DNA of 64,000 nt, taken from assembly GCA_041916775.1 (NCBI GenBank), contig JAYRYZ010000019.1:1-64000 (forward strand), in the 5' to 3' direction. Numbering within the stretch: position 1 is the stretch's first letter; each line of letters opens with the position of its first letter. The stretch is from UBA2357 sp041916775 (GTDB lineage Bacteria > Pseudomonadota > Gammaproteobacteria > Burkholderiales > Rhodocyclaceae). Position numbers and translations under genes: made by a program. The notes beneath the pieces are model-generated. The model ran no database searches and had not been told where the DNA came from. It saw nothing but the letters and a program-made list of their open reading frames with translations. Positions 49,716 to 58,413 of this stretch are shown piece by piece.

Positions 49716-50393
49716 TCACTTGCGCCCCTTGGCCTTCTTGGCGTCTTGCTGCTTCTTGCGCTGCGCGGCGAGCTCTTCCTCGTCCAGATAGCGGTAGGTG
49801 ACCGCCTTCGCCTGCAGCCTGAGACCGCCGTCCTTGGCCTCGTCGATGGTGATGTTGTTCATCGTGACAATACGCGGCATCTGTGCGACGTCGCTGACGA
49901 AGGCGCCCAGATCGTGATATTCGCCGACGATGCGAACATCGATCGGCATCTCGGCGTAGAAATCCTTGACCACGTCATTGCCGGGTTTGAAGAGCTCGAA
50001 CTGCAAGCCGCGACCAAGACCGGCCTGGTTGATGTCGGCAAGCAAGGAGTCCATCTCTGCGCGGTTCGGCAGTTGCTTGAGCAACGCACCGAACTGGCGA
50101 TCGGTTTCGTCGAGTTGCCGGCGATAGGCCTGGAGATTCACAGCGAGCTTCTTCTTGCTCGCCCAGTCCTCACGCAACTTCACTTCTTCCGCACGGCTGC
50201 GCTCGAGCGCCGCGAACTGGTCACGCCAATCGAACCACCAAGCGGCGGCGACCGTAGCGGCGAGCAGCGCAATGAATACCGCGACCTTGGGTGCGAGCGG
50301 CCACTGACCTGGCTCGTTCGGATCCAGCCCCTTGAAGTCCTGAGCAAGCCGCTCGAAGTCGATCTTGCGGACATTTTCCCTGGCGGCACTCAT
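49716..50393 (-). CDS. pilO: Type IV pilus inner-membrane protein PilO
   Basis: A 225-residue bitopic protein with one helix (VAVFIALLAATVAAAWWF), a coiled coil (RAEEVKLREDWASKKK) and a periplasmic ferredoxin-like domain (LGRGLQFELFKPG, VRIVGEYHDLGAFVSDVA). It pairs with PilN in the alignment complex. The start overlaps the pilN stop by 4 nt. Confidence 0.96.
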   Translation of the reverse strand: MSAARENVRKIDFERLAQDFKGLDPNEPGQWPLAPKVAVFIALLAATVAAAWWFDWRDQFAALERSRAEEVKLREDWASKKKLAVNLQAYRRQLDETDRQFGALLKQLPNRAEMDSLLADINQAGLGRGLQFELFKPGNDVVKDFYAEMPIDVRIVGEYHDLGAFVSDVAQMPRIVTMNNITIDEAKDGGLRLQAKAVTYRYLDEEELAAQRKKQQDAKKAKGRK

Positions 50394-51004
50394 TTCCTGG
50401 CCTCCGCCTTCTTGCCGGCCGGCTTCCTGGCCGGCTCACCGCCCGACTCCACGCCTTCTGTCTTGGGCTGGGTGATGTTGATGTTGAGCGCGTACTCGCT
50501 GAGGCGCCGTTTGTTGAAGGTGGAGGCCTTGACCTCGATCAGCCCCGGTTGCTCGAGGAACGGAGACTGGTCGAGATTGCGCATCAGGTGCGACACGCGG
50601 GAATTGGACTGCGCATAGCCCACGAGCGTGACACGTGGCCCGTTCTGCTTGAGCGACTTGACGAAGACGCCCTCCGGGATGTTCTTGATCAGCTCGTTGA
50701 AGAGATGCACCGCCTGTGCGCGATTGTTCTGCAAGGCCTCGATGACCTGCTTGCGCGCGACGAGTGCATCGATCTGCTCGCGGAGATCCTTGATCTCTGC
50801 AATCTGCTTGTCGAGGTTCTTGATGTCGTTGCGGAAGACGTTGTTGCGCGCTTCCTGGCTATCGATCTGGGCAGCGATCAGGGTATGCACCAGCAAGGCG
50901 ATCAGCCCCCCCAGGACGACCACGGCACCGGCGATGACGAAGAACTGGATCCTGCGCTCGCGACGTTTGACCTCGCGATGCGGCAGCAGGTTGATGCGAA
51001 TCAT
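50390..51004 (-). CDS. pilN: Type IV pilus inner-membrane protein PilN
   Basis: A 204-residue bitopic protein. The start IRINLLPHRE is the conserved PilN motif that binds PilM. One helix (VIAGAVVVLGGLIALLVHTL) and a periplasmic coiled coil and domain follow. The tail is Lys/Ala/Glu-rich. ATG 51004 overlaps the pilM stop by 4 nt. Confidence 0.96.
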   Translation of the reverse strand: MIRINLLPHREVKRRERRIQFFVIAGAVVVLGGLIALLVHTLIAAQIDSQEARNNVFRNDIKNLDKQIAEIKDLREQIDALVARKQVIEALQNNRAQAVHLFNELIKNIPEGVFVKSLKQNGPRVTLVGYAQSNSRVSHLMRNLDQSPFLEQPGLIEVKASTFNKRRLSEYALNINITQPKTEGVESGGEPARKPAGKKAEARK

Positions 51005-52077
51005 GTATCGAACCTCCGCAAGGCCAGGCCGCAAGCCACCATCAGCGACGGCGCCACTGCAGCGAGGCTCTTTGCACGCACCTTGGCACCCAGGCTCATG
51101 GACGCGAACGGGTTGGCGACCACGGTGGCGACCTGAGTACGCCCGCGCACCACATCGGCCAGCCCGGGGAGCACGGCACAGCCACCCGCGAGCACGATGT
51201 CGTGGACCTCGTTGTACTGTGTGGATGTGAAGAAGAACTGGAGCGCGCGGGAGATCTCCAGCGCTATGCTGTCCAGGAAGGGACGTTGCAGGTCGCGCTC
51301 GTAGTCGTCAGGCAGTTCCCCGGAAAGCTTCGCCGCTTCAGCCTCCTCCACGCTCATGCCGTATTGGCGCGAGATGTCCTGCGTCAGCTGATTTCCGCCC
51401 AGGGGCTGCTCACGGGTGTAGAGCTGGCGCCCATTGCGCAGGATGCTCACACCAGTGCCGGTCGCACCGATATCGACGAGCGCGACGATCCGGTCCTTGC
51501 CCCCGCCCGGCAACTGGCGGCTGACGAGTTCGAATGCGGCCTCGGAGGCGAAGGATTCGACATCCATCACCACCGCCTTCAAGCCGGCCGACTCGACCGC
51601 GGCAACGCGGTCCTCGACCTTTTCCTTGCGCGATGCGGCGATGAGCACCTCGACATCGTCCGGACTGGCTGGACTGGGACCGATCACCTGGAAGTCCAGA
51701 TTCACCTCGTCGAGCGCGAACGGGATGTACTGATTGGCTTCCGACTCGACCTGCATCTCCATCTCCTGCTCACGCAGGCCGGCCGGGAGGATGATCTTCT
51801 TGGTGATGACCGCCGACGCAGGCAGCGCGACCGCTACCTGCTTCACACCGCTGCCCATGCGCCTGAGCGCTCGCCTCACCGACTCGGCGACGCTCTCCAG
51901 GTTGGCGATGTTGCCGTCGGTGACGGCGTCGCGCGCCAACGGTTCGATCGAAAAACGTTCAATGCGATAGCCATCCTTCTCGCTTCCGGACAGCTCAACC
52001 ATCTTGACAGATGAAGATGAGATATCCAGGCCAGCGAGCTGGCGCGTCTTTGGACCGAATAGGCGGAAGTCTGTCAC
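51001..52077 (-). CDS. pilM: Type IV pilus assembly protein PilM
   Basis: A 358-residue cytoplasmic actin-like ATPase. LAGLDISSSSVKMVEL, VDIGATGTGVSIL and DIVLAGGCAVLPGLAD are the phosphate and adenosine motifs of the PilM/FtsA-like fold. It recruits PilN. The start is GTG 52077 with AAGGA 8 nt upstream. It is the first gene of the operon and is divergent from mrcA. Confidence 0.96.
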   Translation of the reverse strand: MTDFRLFGPKTRQLAGLDISSSSVKMVELSGSEKDGYRIERFSIEPLARDAVTDGNIANLESVAESVRRALRRMGSGVKQVAVALPASAVITKKIILPAGLREQEMEMQVESEANQYIPFALDEVNLDFQVIGPSPASPDDVEVLIAASRKEKVEDRVAAVESAGLKAVVMDVESFASEAAFELVSRQLPGGGKDRIVALVDIGATGTGVSILRNGRQLYTREQPLGGNQLTQDISRQYGMSVEEAEAAKLSGELPDDYERDLQRPFLDSIALEISRALQFFFTSTQYNEVHDIVLAGGCAVLPGLADVVRGRTQVATVVANPFASMSLGAKVRAKSLAAVAPSLMVACGLALRRFDT

Positions 52078-52133
52078 AAAGAAAATCCTTAAATTTCTTT
52101 ATGTTGCACGCACATGATGCATGCTTACTTTAA

Positions 52134-52163
52134 ATGCTAGCAACAAACGATACAAAGTGTAAA
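52134..52163 (-). promoter_or_regulatory. Candidate promoter of the pilMNOPQ operon
   Basis: Minus-strand TTTACA (52163-52158) and TAGCAT (52139-52134) are 18 bases apart in an AT-rich gap, the only such gap in the region. The -35 is five of six and the -10 four of six to consensus. Confidence 0.4.
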
Positions 52164-52185
52164 GCAAAAGCTTGACAGAAGGCAC

Positions 52186-52214
52186 TGGAGAGGCTTGCCC
52201 CCCCTCCGTATAAT
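52186..52214 (+). promoter_or_regulatory. Promoter of mrcA
   Basis: A perfect TATAAT at 52209-52214 stands 30 bases before the mrcA start codon; TGGAGA at 52186-52191 is 17 bases upstream of it and four of six to the -35 consensus. Confidence 0.6.
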
Positions 52215-52243
52215 CCCGGTTCCGTAAGCCTCCTGGATGCCCG

Positions 52244-54601
52244 ATGCGCTGGGTTCTGTACCCCCTGATCTTTCTCGTCGTCTGTGTGATCGTGGGCCTC
52301 GCCTCGCTCGCCACTGCAGTCGTCGTGGCCTGGCCCAAGCTGCCGTCGCTGGAAGTCCTCACCGACTACCGCCCGAAGATACCGCTTCGAGTATACACGG
52401 CCGATGGGTACCTCATCGGCGAGTTCGGCGAAGAGCGGCGCGCCCTCGTCGGCATATCCCAGGTACCCGAGGCACTGCGCAAGGCCATCCTGGCAGCGGA
52501 GGACGAGCGCTTCTACACCCACCCCGGCATCGATGTCATCGGGCTTGCACGCGCGGCGATCGCCAACGTGGTTTCGGGCGAGCGCGGCCAGGGGGCCTCG
52601 ACGATCACGATGCAGGTCGCGCGCAACTTCTTCCTGTCGCGCGAGAAGACCTACAACCGCAAACTCTACGAGGTGCTGCTGTCGCTGAAGATCGAACGCA
52701 ACCTCAGCAAGGACCAGATCCTCGAGCTATACATCAACCAGATCTTCCTGGGACAACGGGCCTATGGCTTCGCGTCCGCTGCGCGCATCTACTTCGGCAA
52801 GGAGCTCTCGGAGCTGAACCTCGCTGAAGCCGCGATGCTGGCGGGGCTGCCCAAGGCACCGTCACTCTTCAACCCGGTGACGAACCCCAAGCGTGCCGCG
52901 ATCCGGCAACACTACGTGCTGCGCCGCATGCAAGAAGCCGGCTTCATCAGCCAGCAGGAGTTCCTCGCAGCACGCGACACGCCGCTGCGGCTCGCCAGTT
53001 CGCGCGCCTCGCCCACAACGGCGGGCGCCACCGGCCCGGCCGCCCTGCATGGTGACTACGTCGCCGAGATGGCGCGTCAGATCGCAGTCGAGCAGTTCGG
53101 AGACGAGGCACATCAACTCGGCATCCGTGTGATCACGACGATCCGCATGGCGGATCAGGTTGCGGCATACGAGGCGCTGCGCAAGGGTGTTCTCGATTTC
53201 GACCGGCGGCGTGGTTACCGCGGCCCGGAAGGCTTTGCCGACCTGTCCGTGTCCGGCCGCAGCGACGAAACCCTGGAAGACCTGCTGTCGGAGTACCGCG
53301 ACTATGGCGACCTCGTCACAGCCATCGTGCTCGAAGCCTCACCCAAGCGCGTGAAGGTCTATCGCCGTGGCGCGACGATCGAGATCACCGGCGCCGGGCT
53401 CACGTTTGCAGCGCCGATGCTCGCCGAACGCGCACCGCAGACGCGACGAATCCGCCCGGGGGCGATCGTGCGCATCCGCGATACCGGCGAGAAGGGCTGG
53501 GAGATCCTGCAACTGCCGGAGGTGGAATCTGCGATCGTGTCGCTCGACGCGCAGACCGGCGCGGTCCGGGCACTGGTGGGCGGCTTCGACTTCGACCGCA
53601 GCAAGTTCAATCACGTGACACAGGCGCTGCGCCAACCCGGCTCCAGCTTCAAGCCGTTCATCTATTCCGCCGCGATCGAGAGGGGGTTCTCGCCCGGTCA
53701 CTACGTAGATGACGCACCACTCTACTTCCCTGCTGGCGTCACCGGCAGCAAGGCGTGGGAGCCCAAGAACTACGACGGCAAGTTCGAAGGTCAGATGACA
53801 GTGCGCGATGCACTGACGAAGTCCAAGAACATGGTCTCGATCCGCTTGCTGCAGTCGATCTCGCCGGAGTTCGCACAGGACTACATCACCCGCTTCGGCT
53901 TCGAGGCCTCCCAGCACCCCGCCTACCTGACGATGGCACTTGGGGCAGGCGCGCTGACACCTTGGCAGAACGCTGCCGCCTACGCGGTGTTCGCCAATGG
54001 CGGCTACAAGGTCAACCCTTACATCGTCAGCGAGATCATCGACGGCAGCGGCCGCACCGTCGCGCGCGTCGAACCGGTGACGGCCGGCGCGAACGCTCCG
54101 CGTGTCATCGATCCGCGCAACGCCTGGCTGGTGGACTCCATGCTGCAGGACGTCGTGCGGCGCGGAACCGCTGCCCGCGCCAAGTCGCTCGGCCGCAACG
54201 ACCTCGCGGGCAAGACCGGCACCACCAACGACTACGTCGACGCCTGGTTCGCCGGCTACAACCCGGACCTCGTGGCCGTTGCATGGATGGGATACGACCA
54301 GCCGCGCAATCTCGGCCGCGGTGAGACCGGAGGGCGCGCAGCCTTGCCCATCTGGATCGACTACATGCGGACTGGTCTCAAGGATCTACCCCAGCGCGAA
54401 CGCCCGCGCCCGGCAGGGCTGGCCTCCTACCAGAACCCCGTGACCGGCCATACCGACTTCCTCTACCAGGAACAATCGCCGCCTTCACCGCCGATGCCGG
54501 AGCTCCCCGACATTCCCGAACTGAAGTACTTCATCGACGAGGCCCCCGCACAACAAGGCCCGGCCCCCGTCGAAGAGCGCACGCTGAGCCCGCTGCGCTG
54601 A
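52244..54601 (+). CDS. mrcA: Penicillin-binding protein 1A
   Basis: A 785-residue bifunctional class A PBP. One N-terminal membrane helix (LIFLVVCVIVGLASLATAVV) precedes the glycosyltransferase domain, with AEDERFYTHPGID carrying the catalytic Glu, and GQGASTITMQVARNF. The transpeptidase domain has S467 in GSSFKPF, SKN in TKSKNMVS and KTGTTND. It polymerises and crosslinks peptidoglycan. It is divergent from pilMNOPQ, a conserved arrangement. Confidence 0.97.
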   Translation: MRWVLYPLIFLVVCVIVGLASLATAVVVAWPKLPSLEVLTDYRPKIPLRVYTADGYLIGEFGEERRALVGISQVPEALRKAILAAEDERFYTHPGIDVIGLARAAIANVVSGERGQGASTITMQVARNFFLSREKTYNRKLYEVLLSLKIERNLSKDQILELYINQIFLGQRAYGFASAARIYFGKELSELNLAEAAMLAGLPKAPSLFNPVTNPKRAAIRQHYVLRRMQEAGFISQQEFLAARDTPLRLASSRASPTTAGATGPAALHGDYVAEMARQIAVEQFGDEAHQLGIRVITTIRMADQVAAYEALRKGVLDFDRRRGYRGPEGFADLSVSGRSDETLEDLLSEYRDYGDLVTAIVLEASPKRVKVYRRGATIEITGAGLTFAAPMLAERAPQTRRIRPGAIVRIRDTGEKGWEILQLPEVESAIVSLDAQTGAVRALVGGFDFDRSKFNHVTQALRQPGSSFKPFIYSAAIERGFSPGHYVDDAPLYFPAGVTGSKAWEPKNYDGKFEGQMTVRDALTKSKNMVSIRLLQSISPEFAQDYITRFGFEASQHPAYLTMALGAGALTPWQNAAAYAVFANGGYKVNPYIVSEIIDGSGRTVARVEPVTAGANAPRVIDPRNAWLVDSMLQDVVRRGTAARAKSLGRNDLAGKTGTTNDYVDAWFAGYNPDLVAVAWMGYDQPRNLGRGETGGRAALPIWIDYMRTGLKDLPQRERPRPAGLASYQNPVTGHTDFLYQEQSPPSPPMPELPDIPELKYFIDEAPAQQGPAPVEERTLSPLR

Positions 54602-54645
54602 GCCTCCGCCCGAGGCAGCGCCGGCAGCGACCCGGGAAGGGCACA

Positions 54646-54969
54646 TCAGCTGCCACTCAGGCTCACGGCCTCGCCAGATTGCTCCGACACGACCCGCGAC
54701 AGCAGCGCATAGAGTTCGCTGCCGTCGCGCCCGGAGACCCAGCGCTCCGCCTCGGGGCGGAAGTGGAACCCCCCGGAGCGCGCCGCCACCCAGATCTCGC
54801 GCGCAGCGGTATGGCGATTGATGATCACCTTGCTGCCGTTCTCGAACTCGACCTCGAGCACGCCCCCTGGCTTGCGCTCCACGTCGAGCTCCGCGCCGCA
54901 GTCCTCCAGCGCCGCTTCCACCCGCTCCAGTTCGGCATCAGCGAGTGCATTGAATGCGGATTCATCCAT
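54646..54969 (-). CDS. cyaY: Frataxin-like iron donor CyaY
   Basis: A 107-residue frataxin-fold protein. The acidic helix 1 (DAELERVEAALEDCGAELDVE) and the beta-sheet with EFENGSKVIINRH, EIWVAARSGGFHF are the family marks. It binds iron and tunes Fe-S cluster assembly. AAGGAACG precedes ATG 54969. It is divergent from the lptM-lysA pair 46 bp away, the common order. Confidence 0.93.
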   Translation of the reverse strand: MDESAFNALADAELERVEAALEDCGAELDVERKPGGVLEVEFENGSKVIINRHTAAREIWVAARSGGFHFRPEAERWVSGRDGSELYALLSRVVSEQSGEAVSLSGS

Positions 54970-55015
54970 GATCGTTCCTTCTGTTAGCATTCTGGCTTTT
55001 ACCCGAACCGATATC

Positions 55016-55183
55016 ATGCGCGCCTTGCCCATGCTTGCGCTCTGCTGCGGCGTCCTGTTGCTCACCGCCTGCGGCATCAAGGGCCCGCTCACGCTGCCGC
55101 CCGCTGCCCCGCAGCAGCAACCTGCGACCACCGGCAGCGATGATATCAACAAAGCCGAACCCCGCCAGATCGCACCCCAATGA
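55016..55183 (+). CDS. lptM: Small lipoprotein LptM (YifL-like)
   Basis: A 55-residue lipoprotein. The signal ends in lipobox LTAC followed by GIKGPLTLPP, the conserved LptM/YifL segment; the tail is Pro/Gln-rich. In E. coli LptM helps mature the LptD/E LPS translocon. Its stop overlaps the lysA start (ATGA). This lptM-lysA order is conserved. Confidence 0.85.
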   Translation: MRALPMLALCCGVLLLTACGIKGPLTLPPAAPQQQPATTGSDDINKAEPRQIAPQ

Positions 55184-56472
55184 CAGCCACCCACGCCTCC
55201 GCCCGCCTCGGCGCGCACCCCATCCCCACGCTCCACGGCACCGCTGCCGGGCTTGCCATCGAAGGCGTCGCGCTGCGCGACATCGCCGAGCGTTTCGGCA
55301 CGCCCACCTATGTGTATTCGCTGGCCGCCCTGCGGCAGGCCTTCGATGCCTATTCCGCGGTCCTCGCAGGCCGGAATGCCCGGGTGTTTTACGCGGTGAA
55401 GGCCAACTCCAACCTCGGCATCCTGTCGGCCTTTGCGAGTTGGGGCGCGGGCTTCGACATCGTTTCCGGTGGCGAACTCGCACGCGTGATCGCGGCTGGC
55501 GGGGATCCGGCGAAGGTGGTGTTTTCCGGGGTCGGGAAAAGTGTTGCAGAGCTGCGCGAAGCGCTATCGCTCGGCATCCGCTGCTTCAACGTGGAGTCTG
55601 CCGCGGAGCTCGACCGTCTGGAGGCAGTGGCCGCCGAGACCGGCAAGCGCGCCGCAATCGCCTTCCGGGTGAACCCCGACGTCGACCCGAAAACGCACCC
55701 CTACATCTCCACCGGCCTGCGCAACAACAAGTTCGGCGTGGCCTTCGACGAAGCGCGCGCCCTGTACCTGCGTGCGGCGCGCTCCCCGCACCTGAAGGTC
55801 AGTGGGATGGCCTGCCACATCGGCTCGCAACTCCTGGACCCGGCGCCGATCGCCGAGGCCACCGAGAAACTGCTGGCGCTCGCCGACCAACTGCATGCGG
55901 ACGGAGTCCATCTCGACCACCTCGACTTCGGTGGCGGCCTGGGCATCCGCTACAGCGACGAGGCACCTCCGTCGGTGGCGGATTATCTCGGCCCACTGCT
56001 GAAACGGCTGGAAGGCCGCAGCGAGGCGCTGTGTTTCGAACCAGGCCGATCACTGGTGGGTAACGCGGGCTTGCTGCTGACCCGTATCGAATACCTGAAG
56101 AGTGGCGCAGAGAAGCACTTTGCGGTGGTCGACGCGGCGATGAACGATCTCGCCCGCCCCGCGCTCTACGATGCCTATCACGAGGTGGTCGCAGTCACGC
56201 CACGCGAGGTGCCGGCGCAGCGCTACGAGATCGTCGGTCCGATCTGCGAGAGCGGCGACTTCCTCGCCCGCGACCGTACATTGGCGGTGGCACAGGGTGA
56301 CCTGCTGGCGCTGCTGTCGGCAGGCGCCTACGGGATGGCGATGAGCTCCAACTACAACACCCGCCCCCGCGCCGCAGAGGTCATGGTGGATGGCGAGACG
56401 GTCGTCGAGATCCGCGCGCGCGAGTCCGTGAAGAGCCTGTTCGCGCTCGAGCGCAGGCTGCCGGGCGCCTGA
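55180..56472 (+). CDS. lysA: Diaminopimelate decarboxylase
   Basis: A 430-residue PLP enzyme of fold type III. VFYAVKANSNLGILS has the PLP lysine; SGGELARVIAAG, KFGVAFDEA, DFGGGLGIRY and GPICESGDFLARDR are the family motifs. It makes lysine from meso-diaminopimelate. ATG 55180 overlaps lptM by 4 nt. Confidence 0.96.
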   Translation: MTATHASARLGAHPIPTLHGTAAGLAIEGVALRDIAERFGTPTYVYSLAALRQAFDAYSAVLAGRNARVFYAVKANSNLGILSAFASWGAGFDIVSGGELARVIAAGGDPAKVVFSGVGKSVAELREALSLGIRCFNVESAAELDRLEAVAAETGKRAAIAFRVNPDVDPKTHPYISTGLRNNKFGVAFDEARALYLRAARSPHLKVSGMACHIGSQLLDPAPIAEATEKLLALADQLHADGVHLDHLDFGGGLGIRYSDEAPPSVADYLGPLLKRLEGRSEALCFEPGRSLVGNAGLLLTRIEYLKSGAEKHFAVVDAAMNDLARPALYDAYHEVVAVTPREVPAQRYEIVGPICESGDFLARDRTLAVAQGDLLALLSAGAYGMAMSSNYNTRPRAAEVMVDGETVVEIRARESVKSLFALERRLPGA

Positions 56473-56480
56473 ACGGCCAG

Positions 56481-56834
56481 CTAGCGGGCTGGCGTCGCGG
56501 CTTCGGTGGCGCGCCTCTCCGCCTCCACCGCCAGCGCCTTGCCAAAGGCCTTCCAGATCGGCCCGCCATGGGTATGTATACCTTGCTCGGCGCTCTCCTG
56601 CATGGTGCGCAACATCAGCATCGACAGCGCATACAGCTCGGCTGTCCAGCGCTCCCGCGGGTTGGCCGAGTGCAGTTTGCCAAGATTGCAGTCCGGGGTG
56701 CAGTCCAGCGCCTCGCGCGCGTAGCGGCGCAAGCTGGCAGCGTCGTCCCAGTCGATGCCAAGCGCGATCCCGAGCTTGGCGATCTCGTGTTCCAGTTCTT
56801 CGGCGTCACGCGCGAAATGGGCAAATCCACTCAT
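56481..56834 (-). CDS. Small protein of unknown function
   Basis: A 117-residue, probably helical, soluble protein (LEHEIAKLGIALGIDWDD, RYAREALDC, LSMLMLRTMQESAEQG). I do not recognise the family. Two Cys lie in ALDCTPDCNLG. It converges on lysA with 8 bp between stops. ATG 56834 has GGAG upstream; a start ten codons earlier (56864) is possible. Confidence 0.6.
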   Translation of the reverse strand: MSGFAHFARDAEELEHEIAKLGIALGIDWDDAASLRRYAREALDCTPDCNLGKLHSANPRERWTAELYALSMLMLRTMQESAEQGIHTHGGPIWKAFGKALAVEAERRATEAATPAR

Positions 56835-56903
56835 CCGTTCCACTCCATCATCAAGCTTCGGCACCGCATTGGCGTCTGTTGCTGCAATGCAAGATCACAG
56901 CGC

Positions 56904-58379
56904 ATGATGCACCATCCGGAAAGGATGTGCACGCCCCCGCCGCTCGGCCTGCTCAATCTGGCCGCAATGCTGACCGCCTTGCTCAACGGGATCGCGCACG
57001 CCGGTACGACTGCGCCCGACACGCTCCCGCCGCCCGTCGCGCAAGCGCTCGTACAGGCCGGCATTGCACACAAGAACGTGGCGGTGTGGGTACAAGCCGT
57101 TGATGCCCGTACCCCGTCGCTCACGGTGAACGTCACCCAGGCGATGAATCCTGCCTCGGTGATGAAGCTGGTCACCACCTTCGCAGCACTCGAGCACTTC
57201 GGCCCCGGCCACACCTGGGAAACACGCGTGCTCGTCCGTGGCCCGGTCACCGCAGGTATTCTGCACGGTGACCTCTTGATCGTCGGGGCAGGCGACCCGA
57301 TGCTGGATTTTGCGCGGGTCTGGAAGCTGCTGCGCCAGGTAAAGGCACAGGGCATCCGAGAGGTCCGCGGCGACATCCTGCTCGACGGCGGCGCACTGAC
57401 GCTGCCGCCACACGATCCGGCACGCTTCGACGGGCGCGGACTGCGCCCATACAACAGCGGGCCCGCCGGGCTGTTGCTGCACTTCAACACGCTCAACCTC
57501 AGCCTGATTCCGCCGGACCGTCCCGGTCGCGCCGTCACGGTCATCCCGCAGCAGCCGCTCGCCGGGCTCGACATCGACGCGCGCATCACGAGTCCCGAGG
57601 GCGCCTGCGGGACCTGGCACGCCGCACTCGAGGCGCGACTGGAGGCCGGCGCCGGCGCAGGTCGCGATCGACTCCTGTTGTCCGGCAGCCTGCCGCACAG
57701 CTGCGGACGACGGGAATGGGCCGCCGCGCCATACCCACCCGCGGACTATGCGACGGCGCTGGTCGCGGGGCTGTGGGCTGAGCTCGGCGGGGTGTTGCAC
57801 GGCCAGGTGCGCGCCGGCGCGTCGTCGGAGGACGCAACGCTGCTCCTCGGCGACAGCTCACCGCCGCTCGCGGATGTCGTGCGCGAGATGAACAAGTGGT
57901 CGAGCAACGTGATCGCACGCCAGCTACTCGCGCAACTGGGCGCGGGCGACCAGACCGACGCAGTGGCTGCGGGCGCCCGCGTGGCGACACAGACGCTGGC
58001 GACGGCTGGCATCGACACCACCGGGCTGGTGATCGAGAACGGCTCGGGGCTGTCTCGCATCGAACGCATCCGCGCCGACACCCTGGGGCGCCTGCTGCTC
58101 ACGGCGTGGGCACGCCCGTACATGCCGGAGTTCATCTCATCGCTGCCGGTTGCCGGCATGGACGGCACCGCGCGACGGCGCCTCGCCGACAGCCCGGCGC
58201 GCGGCCAGGCGCACATCAAGACCGGCACCATCGATGCAGTGCGCGCGTTCGCTGGCTACCTGCTGGACCGCCACGGCCGCCGCCATGCAGTGGTGATGAT
58301 GGTGAACGACCCGCGCGCGGCCGACAGCCGCGCCGCGCAGGACGCGCTGCTGGACTGGCTGTGGCAGGGCGAGCGCTGA
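56904..58379 (+). CDS. dacB: D-alanyl-D-alanine carboxypeptidase/endopeptidase (PBP4)
   Basis: A 491-residue class C PBP. A signal peptide ends near NGIAHAG. The active-site motifs are SVMK (in NPASVMKLVTTF), SSN (in NKWSSNVIAR) and KTGT (in HIKTGTIDAV). It trims and cuts peptidoglycan crosslinks in the periplasm. ATG 56904 and ATG 56907 are adjacent; no clear ribosome-binding site is seen, and ATG 56925 is an alternative. Confidence 0.92.
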   Translation: MMHHPERMCTPPPLGLLNLAAMLTALLNGIAHAGTTAPDTLPPPVAQALVQAGIAHKNVAVWVQAVDARTPSLTVNVTQAMNPASVMKLVTTFAALEHFGPGHTWETRVLVRGPVTAGILHGDLLIVGAGDPMLDFARVWKLLRQVKAQGIREVRGDILLDGGALTLPPHDPARFDGRGLRPYNSGPAGLLLHFNTLNLSLIPPDRPGRAVTVIPQQPLAGLDIDARITSPEGACGTWHAALEARLEAGAGAGRDRLLLSGSLPHSCGRREWAAAPYPPADYATALVAGLWAELGGVLHGQVRAGASSEDATLLLGDSSPPLADVVREMNKWSSNVIARQLLAQLGAGDQTDAVAAGARVATQTLATAGIDTTGLVIENGSGLSRIERIRADTLGRLLLTAWARPYMPEFISSLPVAGMDGTARRRLADSPARGQAHIKTGTIDAVRAFAGYLLDRHGRRHAVVMMVNDPRAADSRAAQDALLDWLWQGER

Positions 58380-58413
58380 ACCAAACGGGCGCACACGCCG
58401 CGCCGACCCACGC

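Noticed and set aside
52172..52214. Perfect TTGACA (52172) with TATAAT (52209) as the mrcA promoter
   Set aside because: The gap is 31 bases, too long for one sigma70 promoter; TGGAGA at 52186 is better spaced.
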